Below, one piece after another: positions 8,929-17,797 of a stretch of 46,853 nucleotides of DNA (positions within the stretch are counted from its first letter, which is position 1; each line of letters opens with the position of its first letter). The stretch covers positions 1 through 46,853 of the forward strand of contig JACRIR010000085.1 in NCBI GenBank assembly GCA_016215705.1, in the 5' to 3' direction. The stretch comes from Candidatus Poribacteria bacterium. GTDB lineage: Bacteria > Abyssobacteria > SURF-5. Under the pieces are notes generated by a model, which did not search any database, was not told the origin of the DNA, and was given only the letters and a program-made list of their open reading frames with translations. Position numbers and translations under genes: made by a program.

Positions 8929-9003
8929 GCCTGTGCGGGCGCAATGAATTGCGCCCCTACGGGCATACATTGTGAAATTCTGTAGGGGCGCGATGAATCG
9001 CGC
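8929..9003. repeat. dispersed repeat family B, two facing copies
   Basis: GGGCGCAATGAATTGCGCCC plus CTAC, then GTAG plus GGGCGCGATGAATCGCGCCC about 20 bp later. Each copy is itself palindromic and the pair is inverted. A degenerate relative lies at about 36258-36305. The type (TAGGGGCGC-ATTCAT-GCGCCC) is widespread as intergenic clutter in some genomes. Confidence 0.75.
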
Positions 9004-9054
9004 CCAATTTGCTCTTTGGTTGCGGCTAATCTGCGCTTGCGAGTTCCTTGAGAT

Positions 9055-11058
9055 TCAGAATCGTGTCTTGACCTGGAAGAAAACTTGTCGTTGGAAACTC
9101 TCGCCTGTGGGGAATTCCCTGTGATTATCGTCAAGCGCATTCTGAACGATCAAAGACGCTTCAAGGTCCCTGTTGGGGAATTTATAACCGATCCTTGTGT
9201 CAAGACGGGTATAGTCGTCGAGCTCCACCTCGGTAGGCTGGAACGGAATCGGGGCGTTCCTGTCGAAGAACCCGAAGGTGACTTTGTCCACGAAGTTCAA
9301 ATCGATTGACCCGTTCAGCCCATTCTCGAGCTCGGCGTAAATGCCGGCATTGATCTTATGACGTGGTGACGACTCAATAACTTCTCCGTCTTCGTTCAAC
9401 TGGAACTGCACGCCGTCGTCTCTGGCTTTGAGCTCCTGGTATGAGTAATTCAGATAGCTGGACAATCTTTCAGAAAAATGATATTCGAGGCTGACCTCCC
9501 CTCCATACGCGATGGCAGCCCCCTGGTTCTCGTAGTGGAAAACGAACGGAGGCGGCGACGGGAAAGGAGGCAGGAAATTGAGCTGGCGGAACTCTATGAT
9601 TTCATCCAGCAGATTATAAAACGTGTCCGCCTTGAAGTGCAGTTTATTATCCAATAGACGTGTCTGATAGCCGATCTCAAACGACGTAATTTCTTCGGCG
9701 TCGAGGTCACGATTGCCGGTGGCGATAACTGCGCCATTCCCCAGGTTCAGGTCGAGGAACGATTCGACAAAAGAGGGATTGCGGAACGCGCGAGCGATTG
9801 ACGCGCGAAATATATGGCTTTCCCATGGCTCATACACCAGGCTGGCTCTCGGCGAGAAATGGATACCGGTCAGTGGGTGCGAGTCGAACCGGATTCCGGC
9901 GGTGAGAGTCATGTCGTCCAGAACATCGTACTGGTCCTGAACGAAAACCGAGAAGAGATTCTCTTGTTCGTCGCGTCCGATGATCTCGCCGGAGGTAACG
10001 CGATTGTGGCGGTAGTTTGCGCCCCATGTGATCGTATGGTCTTCCCATGGCTCGATTGAGTGCTGCGCCTCGAGATCGAAAACGTTGTTGATAATGGAGC
10101 GCATATCGGTATCACCGGTGGCCAGAACATCTATATCAACAAGGTTGTAGAAGCCCTGGAATTTCCAGTCTTCGTAGTCATAGTTCAGTTTGCTGTAGCC
10201 GAAGACGCCTTCGCGGTCGAACGACGAGACTCGTGTCAGACTTTTTCCGTCATCGGCGTCCGCCCCGGCGGAGAAATAGATTTGGCTGTCGGAGTCAAAC
10301 TCGTGTTTCAGAAGAATATTCCCTTTGAAGACTTCATGGTCATCTTCATCCCTGTCCTCGAACGAGTTTGCCTCATTCCAGCTCGCGACCGCCTTGTAGC
10401 TCCATTTGTCGAAAACGTTCGCATTCATCGCGGTCCACGTAAAAGTTTCGAATTCGCCTGCGGTCGCCGACAAGGTTGTGCCCTTGGCCTTCTCGGGCGT
10501 CTTCGTGATGATGTTTATGACACCGGAAAAGGCGTTGGCGCCATAGAGCGCGGAGCCGGGGCCACGGATGATCTCGATGCGGTCTATTTCTTCGAGAACA
10601 ATCGGCAGATTGTCCCACACTACGGTGCCGAAGAAATCGACGTAGGCCGAACGCCCGTCTATCAGAAGGAGCAAGTTATTGGTTGAGGGCTCATTGAAAC
10701 CCCGGGCCGTGATGTTCGCATCTGACGGCGTGACCCTGAAGACGTCCAGACCGGGAACTCTTCGGAGGAGGTCGGCTATACTGGTGGCGCCCGAACGACT
10801 GATGTCTTCTGCCGTGATGACGCTGATGGAGGAAGGGGATTTCGTGATCGGCTGTTCCCGCTTGGTTGCGCTCACAACAATTGGAATTTCTTCAAAAAAG
10901 AGCAATTCTCTCTTTGGATACGCTTCGTCCGCCTCTTCGGCAATTTGGCCGTCCGGCTCTTTATTGTCGGGGACTTCCGCGTATGCTTCCGAGTTCATCG
11001 CCGCCGCGAACGCCGTCGCGAGCAAGAAACCTATAACCCATCGTCTGGCCGCTCTCAC
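9055..11058 (-). CDS. TonB-dependent outer-membrane receptor
   Basis: 667 residues from a GTG start fixed by a perfect AAGGAGG at 11064-11070 with 5-nt spacing. The signal peptide ends near AAAMNSEAYA. The plug domain includes IPIVVSATKREQPITKSPSSISVITAEDI, RGFNEPSTNNLLLLIDGRS and the strongly conserved IDRIEIIRGPGSALYGANAFSGVINIITK. A 22-strand barrel follows, ending in an aromatic FQVKTRF as outer-membrane proteins do. The family imports siderophores, vitamin B12, metals or sugars using TonB energy. Nothing here identifies the ligand, though the downstream binding protein is a likely partner. A 62-codon open extension to an ATG at 11244 is ignored because the ribosome site decides the start. 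Confidence 0.92.
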   Translation of the reverse strand: MRAARRWVIGFLLATAFAAAMNSEAYAEVPDNKEPDGQIAEEADEAYPKRELLFFEEIPIVVSATKREQPITKSPSSISVITAEDISRSGATSIADLLRRVPGLDVFRVTPSDANITARGFNEPSTNNLLLLIDGRSAYVDFFGTVVWDNLPIVLEEIDRIEIIRGPGSALYGANAFSGVINIITKTPEKAKGTTLSATAGEFETFTWTAMNANVFDKWSYKAVASWNEANSFEDRDEDDHEVFKGNILLKHEFDSDSQIYFSAGADADDGKSLTRVSSFDREGVFGYSKLNYDYEDWKFQGFYNLVDIDVLATGDTDMRSIINNVFDLEAQHSIEPWEDHTITWGANYRHNRVTSGEIIGRDEQENLFSVFVQDQYDVLDDMTLTAGIRFDSHPLTGIHFSPRASLVYEPWESHIFRASIARAFRNPSFVESFLDLNLGNGAVIATGNRDLDAEEITSFEIGYQTRLLDNKLHFKADTFYNLLDEIIEFRQLNFLPPFPSPPPFVFHYENQGAAIAYGGEVSLEYHFSERLSSYLNYSYQELKARDDGVQFQLNEDGEVIESSPRHKINAGIYAELENGLNGSIDLNFVDKVTFGFFDRNAPIPFQPTEVELDDYTRLDTRIGYKFPNRDLEASLIVQNALDDNHREFPTGESFQRQVFFQVKTRF

Positions 11059-11402
11059 TCTGACCTCCTTGTTCGACTCTATTACTCCGATACTCGGGAT
11101 TGGAATGCGTACGATAAATCTGATGATAAACGAATTCAGCGCTCTCATGCAGGAGCATTCCCCGTGGAATACGAGGCGAGGCTGCGCCCCTGCGCCGGTG
11201 GATTGCCGAAGGAAATCTATCAGGGTCGTTTCGGAATCCGCCATTTGCGTATCGGTGAAGAGCGCCCAAATTCTATAACAGATTATGCAACCGTGTCAAT
11301 CGGGGTTCGGCGTAAGGAGCCAAGAACGACGGCTTTCGAGAACCAGGCGGGCAGATTCAAGAAATCGAACAAGAATGGCAGAAAGGAACTGATTCGTCAA
11401 GT
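11059..11402 (-). other. 345-bp gap with a long receptor leader
   Basis: The proximal 205 bp are the untranslated leader of the TonB-dependent receptor. It contains GC-rich inverted segments (for example around GGCGCAGGGGCGCAGCC on the minus strand), but I cannot match it to a cobalamin, molybdate or c-di-GMP riboswitch; the B12 box is absent. The remaining bases up to the TPR gene hold nothing recognisable. Confidence 0.4.
11270..11299 (-). promoter_or_regulatory. promoter of the TonB-dependent receptor
   Basis: TTGACA (11294-11299) is followed by TATAGA after 16 bp (11272-11277) or TAGAAT after 18 bp (11270-11275) on the minus strand. Transcription from here gives a leader of about 205 nt before the GTG. 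Confidence 0.6.
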
Positions 11403-12470
11403 CTATTGGGGTTTAGGCAGCGCCACAGTAAACTCGTGTTTGGTATGAATCTGGAGGAGCTTCACTGTGCGCGCTTCTGAATCTATATCGAGGATCTTGA
11501 AATTCTTGATTACATCGCCTTCCCTGGCATATTCCGGACTTCGGGTCTGCGGCAGTTGGATCAGGGCAATTGCGACACCGCCGGACTTGATGATGCCGCG
11601 CAGTCTCACGTCGGGCACCTCGACGTAAGTCGAGATCAGATTCAGTAAACGACGGGCACGCAGATTGGCAGGATCGATTCGAAGCGACTGACGAACGTCT
11701 TCGAGAGCGTCATAATATCGCCGCGAGAGGGAAAATTCACCGGCGCGTTTCAGAAGGTCTTCGTTGGTCCTCATCAGAAGGCTGAGAGCGACCACGTCGG
11801 AAGGGTTTATCTTGATGACCTCCTGCGCTTTAGTTATCGCCTGCGGGTACTCTTTCTTGCTGTGATGCGCCTGCGCTTCGCGAAGCAACTGGCCGGCAAC
11901 GCGCAAAGAGAGTTCGGTGGCGGTCTTATGGTCCGGTCGGTGTCTAAGCGCAAGTCTGACATCTGTCAGAGCGGCTTCGATTTCGCCTGCGTCGAACTCT
12001 CTCGATGCTCTGACTGTGGCGGCGTCAGCAAGCAAGTCAATCAGTTTCTGGGCCCGGGCGTCTTTAGGGTCCAAGTCCTGAACCGCGACCGCAGTTGCGA
12101 AAGCAGCCTCATAATCGCCCGATAAGAACTGCCCCTGTCCCTTATCGAGCATGTCGGTTTTCTCCTTCTGCAACTGTATGGCGCGAAGAAACTGACTTAC
12201 AGGTGAACCAGCCCCCGATGTCAGCACACTCCGAAAATCTATCTTGTGAATCTGGTAAGTGAAAGTGAAATAGAGGGCCACCGAGGCCACGGCGAGCAGG
12301 AATACGATCTTTCCAAGGTTCACCCTGCGCGCGGAGGTGCGCGCAGTGAACCAAAGCATCTTCAGTTTTGAGAGAGAAGACGCGGGCTTTTCTTCCGGCT
12401 TAGCTTCGGCGACCGGCGGCTTCGCATCAAGCTCGGCAATTCTTTTCTTTTGGTCCGGGGTGAGCACCAT
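11403..12470 (-). CDS. TPR-repeat inner-membrane protein with PilP/GspC-like tail
   Basis: 355 residues. A charged cytoplasmic N-terminus (LTPDQKKRIAELDAKPP) leads to one membrane helix at about 53-75 (KIVFLLAVASVALYFTFTY). Four or so helix-turn-helix repeats follow (GDYEAAFATAVAVQDLDPKDARAQKL, GEIEAALTDVRLALRHRPDH, KEYPQAITKAQEVIKINPSD, RRYYDALEDVRQSLRIDPAN). The last 70 residues read VRLRGIIKSGGVAIALIQLP, then REGDVIKNFKILDID and RTVKLL, a pattern like the homology region of GspC/PilP. That suggests a periplasmic scaffold in a secretion- or pilus-like machine, but no other machine parts are nearby. The ATG is preferred over a TTG 13 codons upstream because the promoter lies there. Confidence 0.7.
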   Translation of the reverse strand: MVLTPDQKKRIAELDAKPPVAEAKPEEKPASSLSKLKMLWFTARTSARRVNLGKIVFLLAVASVALYFTFTYQIHKIDFRSVLTSGAGSPVSQFLRAIQLQKEKTDMLDKGQGQFLSGDYEAAFATAVAVQDLDPKDARAQKLIDLLADAATVRASREFDAGEIEAALTDVRLALRHRPDHKTATELSLRVAGQLLREAQAHHSKKEYPQAITKAQEVIKINPSDVVALSLLMRTNEDLLKRAGEFSLSRRYYDALEDVRQSLRIDPANLRARRLLNLISTYVEVPDVRLRGIIKSGGVAIALIQLPQTRSPEYAREGDVIKNFKILDIDSEARTVKLLQIHTKHEFTVALPKPQ

Positions 12471-12479
12471 AATGCGAAT

Positions 12480-12509
12480 AGAATAGCAAAGAACTCTCGC
12501 TTCAGTCAA
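12480..12509 (-). promoter_or_regulatory. promoter of the TPR protein, almost leaderless
   Basis: TTGACT (12504-12509), 18 bp, TATTCT (12480-12485) on the minus strand. The expected transcript start is only about 3 nt before the ATG at 12470, so translation may be nearly leaderless; no Shine-Dalgarno is present. Confidence 0.45.
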
Positions 12510-12568
12510 CTATTTGCGTTCTGACACGTGACAAGGCCATGAACAGTGGCGGCGCGAGCCCAAATCTG

Positions 12569-12598
12569 TTGGCTGAAATCACAGTAAAGCTGTATAAT
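12569..12598 (+). promoter_or_regulatory. promoter of the GH116 gene
   Basis: TTGGCT (12569-12574), 18 bp, TATAAT (12593-12598). The leader to the ATG at 12652 is about 47 nt and holds AGGGGTGG as ribosome site. Confidence 0.6.
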
Positions 12599-12651
12599 CG
12601 TTGCGATTCGGCCAAACAAGACAACCAGAAGATCCGGATAGGGGTGGCCAC

Positions 12652-15378
12652 ATGATGAAGAAGAAGTCGCTGCGCGGCGAAGGGATACTCGAGTTCGCCG
12701 GAGAGAAGCTCAGGGCGGTATCTTTTCCTTTGGGAGGCATTGGCGCCGGCTCCGTCGCCCTCTGCGGCGACGGCGGCCTCAGACAATGGCAAATATTCAA
12801 TAATGTCAATCATTACGCCCATGTGCCGCTGTCATTCTTCGGTCTGTATTCGAGAGGGGGAAACTCGGACCCCAAATGTCGGGTGCTGCAATCAAACGCC
12901 GGATATGACGATCAATACGAGCCCGCGCCGTCGGTCTCGGACCACGTGGTCCCACGCGCATCCCGTGAACTTCTGAAAACACTGCCCGGGGTGGACGACA
13001 TTTTATTTGTTGGGGAATATCCAGTCGCCGAAATATTCTATGCGCTGCCCGGCTTTCCTGTCTCCGTCTCGCTGAGGGCCTATTCCCCTTTTGTGCCGTT
13101 GGACGCAGATGAGTCCGGACTGCCCGCAGTTATCTTCCAATTTTGCATCTCAAATCCCCCTTCACCGCGCTTCGTCGCAAATTCTCCCTTACCCCCTTTT
13201 GCCGCCAATCCCCCTTCACCCCCCTTTAGTAAAGGGGGGGAGGGGGGATCTAAAGACTCCCGCGGACCGGTCGAAGTTTCAATACTGATGTGTCAGCAGA
13301 ATGCCGTCGGCTGGGATGATTCGTCGGAAATAGACGGAGTCTTTCATCCGAGCTATGGCGGCAACCGCAACCGGATCATTCGTAGCCCCGGCCTCACTGC
13401 AATCGAGCTGAAAAACATCAGTCTATCCGATGATCATCCGCGCCAGGGCGAGATGCTGATTGCCGCTTTGGATGACCCGGCCTCGACGCGAGCCCAATGG
13501 ACGGACGTCGAAAGCCTTTGGGCGGACTTCTGCGCCGACGGACGTCTCGATGATGCAGAAAAGAGCGAACCGAGTCCACGCGGCCAGACTGTCAACTCGG
13601 CAATTGCATGCCGGAGAATGATTGAGCCGGAATCCGAGCAAAAAATCACATTCCTGCTGACATGGCGCTTTCCGAATCGGTTCGTCGAATGGGAACAGCC
13701 AACGCTGACGCAAGAGCAGAATGTTGACAAGAGCAAGTTGTGGTTGGGCAATCATTATGCTGTTCGATTTGGCTCGGCGCTGGAAGTCTCTGAATATGTG
13801 CGTGATAACTTGAGCCGGTTTGATGACATAGCCGCAAGGTTCCGGAGAGCGCTCCACGATTCTTCTTTGCCTGTCCCGATCACCGAGGCGATTTCCTCGC
13901 AAATTTCGGTCGTTCGTTCACCGACGTGTTTTCGATCTGCCGATGGGAACTTCTACGCATTCGAAGGATGCCAGGGCGCCAGCACCGAGACGATGGGCTC
14001 GCGCGGCGGATGCTGTCCGCTCAACTGCACGCACGTGTGGAATTACGCGATGACCGTGGCGCGCTTGTTTCCGCAGCTTGAGCGCTCGATGCGGGAAACA
14101 GAATGGTTGCATCAACAGCATGAGAGCGGGTATCTTCCGCATCGCGTCGTGGTTCCTCTTTATTTGAGGAGACCGTGGGACCGGTATATCGGCGGACCGC
14201 CATACCCCGCGCTAGATGGTCTTCTAGGCGCGATTCTCAAGACGTACCGCGAATTCCGCGCGTGCGGAGAACGAGAATGGCTGGCAGGTTTGTGGGAGCA
14301 CGTCCGCCTGGCGATCGACCACGCAATGGAACGTTATGACCGCGGTGATGGAGTGATTCACGGGCCTCAACCGTGCACCTATGATGTGGAGATTGAAGGA
14401 CCAAACAGTTTCATAGAATCGCTCTATCTTGCCTCGTTGCGGGCCGCTGAGGAAATGGCGAAAGCAGTCGGCGACCGTGAATCGGCAAAAAGATATCGCG
14501 CCCGGTTTCGTAAAGGGCAACAGGCGGCAGACAAGTTATTGTGGGGCGGAGAATACTACGTTCACCGATATGACCCCGAGACCGAATCAGTTCAGGCCTA
14601 CGGCGCAGGCTGCCACTCAGACCAGTTGTTCGGACAGTGGTGGGCGCATTCTCTGGGGCTTGGGTATGCGCTTCCGCGGAAGCATGTTCGTGAGGCGCTT
14701 GCGTCTATAATGAAATACAACTTTCGACAAAGCTTTTCCGGACATCAGCAGTTCCCCCGCGCATACGTTCGAAACGACGAGGCGGGAATACTTAACTGCA
14801 CGTGGCCGAAGGGCGGAAGACCTGACACCGCTCTGCTCTATTCCGATGAGGTCTGGACGGGAATCGAGTATGAGGTGGCAGGCGCGCTCCTGTTCGAGGG
14901 GATGATAGAGGAGGCTCTCGCGGTTGTGGACGCCGTTCGTCGGCGACAGGACGGCCGCCTGCGAAGCCCATGGAACGAGGTCGAATGCGGCGACCACTAC
15001 GTGCGCGCAATGAGCAGTTGGATGTTGCTCGAAGCTGCGGCGGGATACAAATGCGACGCTTCCAGGAATCTGATTGAATTCGGGCCACGCATCTCCCCTG
15101 AGAATTTCAGGTGTTTCTTCGCGACCGAAACGGGCTGGGGCCAGTATTCACAGCGGCTGCGCGGAAACAAACTGACGGCGGAACTTTCCGTGTTAAGCGG
15201 GGCAGCGCATATACAGGAGCTTCGCCTCTCGGCTGGACACCCGGAAAGAGTAAATGCTAAAATCGGCTCCACGAACATTTCGTTCGCCGCCACCACAAGA
15301 GGCGGCCAGGTGATATTGAGATTCAAGGAACTTCTGACAATTGAAGAAAGCCACCCCCTCAGAATCAGTGTCGGTTGA
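12652..15378 (+). CDS. GH116 family glycosidase (GBA2-like)
   Basis: 908 residues from the ATG behind AGGGGTGG. GH116 contains non-lysosomal glucosylceramidases and bacterial beta-glucosidases/xylosidases. The N-terminal beta domain starts with FPLGGIGAGSVALCGDGGLRQWQIFN, a family hallmark. The catalytic (alpha/alpha)6 barrel carries TMGSRGGCCPLNCTHVWNY, ESGYLPHRV, CTYDVEIEGPNSFIESLYLASLRAAEEMA, AGCHSDQLFGQWWA and ECGDHYVRAMSSW. From memory of the family, the Asp in CHSDQLFGQWWA is the acid/base. There is no signal peptide, so it is probably cytoplasmic. Residues about 168-204 (13153-13262) are an in-frame insertion of dispersed-repeat sequence in a loop of the N-terminal domain. The 3' end overlaps the MFS gene by 38 bp; the pair may import and split a glycoside. 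Confidence 0.92.
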   Translation: MMKKKSLRGEGILEFAGEKLRAVSFPLGGIGAGSVALCGDGGLRQWQIFNNVNHYAHVPLSFFGLYSRGGNSDPKCRVLQSNAGYDDQYEPAPSVSDHVVPRASRELLKTLPGVDDILFVGEYPVAEIFYALPGFPVSVSLRAYSPFVPLDADESGLPAVIFQFCISNPPSPRFVANSPLPPFAANPPSPPFSKGGEGGSKDSRGPVEVSILMCQQNAVGWDDSSEIDGVFHPSYGGNRNRIIRSPGLTAIELKNISLSDDHPRQGEMLIAALDDPASTRAQWTDVESLWADFCADGRLDDAEKSEPSPRGQTVNSAIACRRMIEPESEQKITFLLTWRFPNRFVEWEQPTLTQEQNVDKSKLWLGNHYAVRFGSALEVSEYVRDNLSRFDDIAARFRRALHDSSLPVPITEAISSQISVVRSPTCFRSADGNFYAFEGCQGASTETMGSRGGCCPLNCTHVWNYAMTVARLFPQLERSMRETEWLHQQHESGYLPHRVVVPLYLRRPWDRYIGGPPYPALDGLLGAILKTYREFRACGEREWLAGLWEHVRLAIDHAMERYDRGDGVIHGPQPCTYDVEIEGPNSFIESLYLASLRAAEEMAKAVGDRESAKRYRARFRKGQQAADKLLWGGEYYVHRYDPETESVQAYGAGCHSDQLFGQWWAHSLGLGYALPRKHVREALASIMKYNFRQSFSGHQQFPRAYVRNDEAGILNCTWPKGGRPDTALLYSDEVWTGIEYEVAGALLFEGMIEEALAVVDAVRRRQDGRLRSPWNEVECGDHYVRAMSSWMLLEAAAGYKCDASRNLIEFGPRISPENFRCFFATETGWGQYSQRLRGNKLTAELSVLSGAAHIQELRLSAGHPERVNAKIGSTNISFAATTRGGQVILRFKELLTIEESHPLRISVG
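13153..13262. repeat. family A dispersed element, about three in-frame copies inside the GH116 gene
   Basis: Reads as NPPSPRFVA, NSPLPPFAA and NPPSPPFSKGGEGG in tandem. The last copy is full length, with C-rich and G-rich arms (CACCCCCCTTTAGT, then AAAGGGGGGG). The first two are 5' half copies that have drifted. The insert falls between FCIS and GPVEVSILM, where other GH116 proteins run straight on. Confidence 0.8.
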
Positions 15379-16579
15379 TTCCCACGGCCGCCCTGCGGAA
15401 GTCAAACTGAATCGGACGGTCAAGGCGCTCGGCTGGGTAAGTTTCCTGACGGATGTCCACAGCGAAGCGATCCTCCCTCTGCTTCCACTTTTTGTTACGC
15501 AGGTGCTAGGGCTCAATCGCACCTTTCTCGGGCTCATCGAGGGTATCGCCGATAGCACGGCAAGTTTTCTCCAGGTCGTCTCAGGCTGGTACTCTGACAG
15601 AATCCGTCATCGAAAGAACCCGACCGTCGCGGGCTACTTTCTTTCCACTATCGTCAAACCATTGCTGGCACTCAGTACAGCGGGCACGCACGTGCTTGGC
15701 ATACGATTCTTGGACAGAGTAGGCAAAGGTATCCGGACGGCGCCGCGTGACGCGCTCATTGCCGATTCTGTTCCCGGAGATTCGCTGGGGCTGGCATTCG
15801 GATTCCACCGGATGATGGACACGCTCGGCGCGGTGGGCGGGACAATCATAGCGTACGCGCTGCTCAACGGCCTCAGCGGGAGCGAAGGAAGCCGCATCCG
15901 CTTCGTGTTCTTGTTGTCAACCATCTTCGGAGCAGCGGCGGTTCTGATCCTGCTTTTGTTTGTCCGGGAGGCCAAACCATTGAAGGAGGTCTCACCTGTG
16001 CAAGATGAGACCCGGACGGACACGGATAAGAAGAGACTTGCGGTTTTTATCGGGGTGAACACCCTCTTTCACCTCGGCATGTTCAGCTACGCCTTCTTTC
16101 TCCTCCGGGCTCAGAGCCTCGGCCTTTCAACCGGCAACGTCCCTCTGATATATCTTCTCTATAACATTGTCTACGCCGTGGCATCGATGCCGATGGGCAG
16201 ACTCTCGGATTCGGTCGGCCGGAAACCGGTCATCCTACTCGCTTATTCTTCCTATGCCGTAGTCTGCATGGGGTTCGCAGTCGCATCGAATATGTGGCAT
16301 GCGTGGGCGCTGTTCGCACTCTACGGCGTCCATTCCGCAACGGTGAATCCTGCGTCTCGAGCCCTAGTGGCCGGTCTTTCCAAGTCGCGATCACGGGCAA
16401 CGGCTCTGGGGATTTACCATACGTCGGTCGGCATAGCGGCCTTGCCTGCAAGTCTTGTCGCCGGCATGTTGTGGGACAAATATGGAGCGGCCGTTCCGTT
16501 TTTGTTCGGAGGAGCGCTCGCCTTGGCGGCATTCGTGTTAACGCTGGCTATTTCAATCGATGGTCAAGAAAGAATGTAG
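15341..16579 (+). CDS. major facilitator superfamily transporter
   Basis: 412 residues, about 12 membrane helices. The MFS loop 2-3 motif is visible as GWYSDRIRHRKNP and repeated in the second half as GRLSDSVGRKPVI, and RFLDRVGKGIRTAPRDALIADS is typical of a Gram-negative MFS subfamily. The start is a TTG, overlapping the GH116 gene by 38 bp, with AAGGAA about 12 nt upstream; a GTG at 15368 is an alternative. The overlap argues for co-expression with the glycosidase, so a sugar or glycoside substrate is plausible but unproven. Its stop is 5 bp from the convergent hydrolase gene. Confidence 0.85.
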   Translation: MKKATPSESVSVDSHGRPAEVKLNRTVKALGWVSFLTDVHSEAILPLLPLFVTQVLGLNRTFLGLIEGIADSTASFLQVVSGWYSDRIRHRKNPTVAGYFLSTIVKPLLALSTAGTHVLGIRFLDRVGKGIRTAPRDALIADSVPGDSLGLAFGFHRMMDTLGAVGGTIIAYALLNGLSGSEGSRIRFVFLLSTIFGAAAVLILLLFVREAKPLKEVSPVQDETRTDTDKKRLAVFIGVNTLFHLGMFSYAFFLLRAQSLGLSTGNVPLIYLLYNIVYAVASMPMGRLSDSVGRKPVILLAYSSYAVVCMGFAVASNMWHAWALFALYGVHSATVNPASRALVAGLSKSRSRATALGIYHTSVGIAALPASLVAGMLWDKYGAAVPFLFGGALALAAFVLTLAISIDGQERM

Positions 16580-16584
16580 GGGTT

Positions 16585-17427
16585 TCACATCTCGGTATCA
16601 AAGAATCTTTTCATCTCCTCGAGCAGTTCGTCCGGCAAGTCGGCATGGCCGCAATCGTACCACACGATTCTCTTTGGCTCGCGAGCGGCTTCAAAGAGCG
16701 CTTCGGTAGCGGCCCGTGGGACAACCTGGTCATTCGAGGCGTTCAGCATAAGGATTGGTCGCGGCGAGATTCCGGACACATAGCGCACAGGGTCTACAAC
16801 ACTATATGCGTTGCGGAGCCACTCCTCGGCACCCTTGTCACCCACGCGTATGTTGAGCCTGGTAAAATCGCCGCCGGTTACCCCGAGAGCCACAGCCCTG
16901 ACGCGAGGCTCATGCGCACAGAAGAGGGCGCCGACCGCGCCGCCCATGCTGAACCCGGCGAATCCCACCCGACTCATGTTAATATCGTTTCTTGTCGCCA
17001 GATAGTCCACAGCTCGCATGAGGTCTATTGCGGTTTGTATCATCGCGTCACGGTTCCTGTAGCAATATTGCGCTTGAAGACCGATTCCGCTGCCTGATGA
17101 AGTTGCCCTCTCGCCGCTGTACTGGCCGTCGATTCGAAGCGTCGCATAACCGGCATTAACAAGAAATGCAGAACGCTTGATCTGGTTGACCGATGTCTTG
17201 TGTCCGAAGACACCGTGAAGTATGAGAACAACGGGGTAAGGTGGGTCTGCATGCGCAGGTGTTGCGAGGAGGGCAGGCACACGCTGATCGTGCACGCTGG
17301 CGAATGTCACGTGATACTCGGCCGGTTGTCCGGCTCCGCCACAAGTCTGCCTCTCCCCCACTTCCAGGGGCAGGTTCTTGTCATACTTGAAAAGTTCTTC
17401 CAGAATCGCTTCAGTATTCAAATCCAT
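16585..17427 (-). CDS. alpha/beta hydrolase (dienelactone-hydrolase-like)
   Basis: 280 residues. The catalytic triad is visible: nucleophile Ser160 in GFSMGG, Asp233 in NASNDQVVP and His261 in CGHADLP. The oxyanion-hole segment LILHGVFGHK lies at about 68-77. There is no signal peptide or membrane helix, so it should be cytoplasmic. Proteins of this type hydrolyse esters of small molecules, often sugar acetates or xenobiotics; the substrate cannot be read here. The ATG start has no strong ribosome site. It converges on the MFS gene. Confidence 0.85.
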   Translation of the reverse strand: MDLNTEAILEELFKYDKNLPLEVGERQTCGGAGQPAEYHVTFASVHDQRVPALLATPAHADPPYPVVLILHGVFGHKTSVNQIKRSAFLVNAGYATLRIDGQYSGERATSSGSGIGLQAQYCYRNRDAMIQTAIDLMRAVDYLATRNDINMSRVGFAGFSMGGAVGALFCAHEPRVRAVALGVTGGDFTRLNIRVGDKGAEEWLRNAYSVVDPVRYVSGISPRPILMLNASNDQVVPRAATEALFEAAREPKRIVWYDCGHADLPDELLEEMKRFFDTEM

Positions 17428-17562
17428 GAGACCTTGGATCCCGAATTAGATGAATGAATACGAATAAATGGATGTAGTTCTCGGCCTTAAATACTATTCG
17501 TGATGGCATTCATCTCCACCCGGGACATTGACGATCCATGACTTATGCATGGGAACAAAGCG

Positions 17563-17591
17563 AAAAAGCCGAACCCTTTTCAAGGTCCGAC
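17563..17591 (-). terminator. intrinsic terminator of tRNA-Met
   Basis: On the minus strand GTCGGACCTT (17582-17591), loop GAAA, AGGGTTCGGC (17568-17577), then TTTTT (17563-17567). All ten stem positions pair if G-U is allowed. It lies 20 nt after the tRNA. Confidence 0.75.
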
Positions 17592-17610
17592 TCTTGCTCA
17601 AAAGCTCTCG

Positions 17611-17683
17611 TAGCGGTGGAGGGACTCGAACCCCCGACACAAGGATTATGATTCCTCTGCTCTACCAACTGAGCTACACCGCC
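17611..17683 (-). tRNA. tRNA-Met (anticodon CAT)
   Basis: Cloverleaf on the minus strand: acceptor GGCGGTG / CACCGCT (first pair G-U), D arm GCTC-AGTTGGTA-GAGC, anticodon stem GAGGA / TCCTT with loop ATCATAA giving CAT, and T arm GGGGG-TTCGAGT-CCCTC with one weak pair. CCA is not encoded. The 1-72 pairing and the overall body resemble elongator tRNA-Met rather than the initiator. tRNA-Ile2 (lysidine-modified CAT) cannot be fully excluded by eye. Confidence 0.9.
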
Positions 17684-17695
17684 AAATGCAACAAA

Positions 17696-17725
17696 ATTAT
17701 AGCAATGAACGAACGATATTGTCAA
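17696..17725 (-). promoter_or_regulatory. promoter of tRNA-Met
   Basis: Consensus TTGACA (17720-17725), 18 bp, consensus TATAAT (17696-17701) on the minus strand. The -10 box is 12 bp from the mature 5' end, so the RNA is a single-gene transcript with its own terminator. Confidence 0.8.
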
Positions 17726-17797
17726 CAATTGGAGTAAGTACACGAATGATCACGTCACCCTCTACTTGTCGCCTCTTCGACAAAGGACTTCCTGAAG

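Noticed and set aside
10060-10686. 208-codon plus-strand frame
   Set aside because: Antisense shadow of the TonB-dependent receptor.
11059-11264. Cobalamin or c-di-GMP riboswitch upstream of the TonB receptor
   Set aside because: No B12 box and no GEMM core could be found; the leader is real but its class is not supported.
16294-17097. 267-codon plus-strand frame
   Set aside because: Overlaps the MFS gene and is antisense to the hydrolase, both of which have intact motifs.
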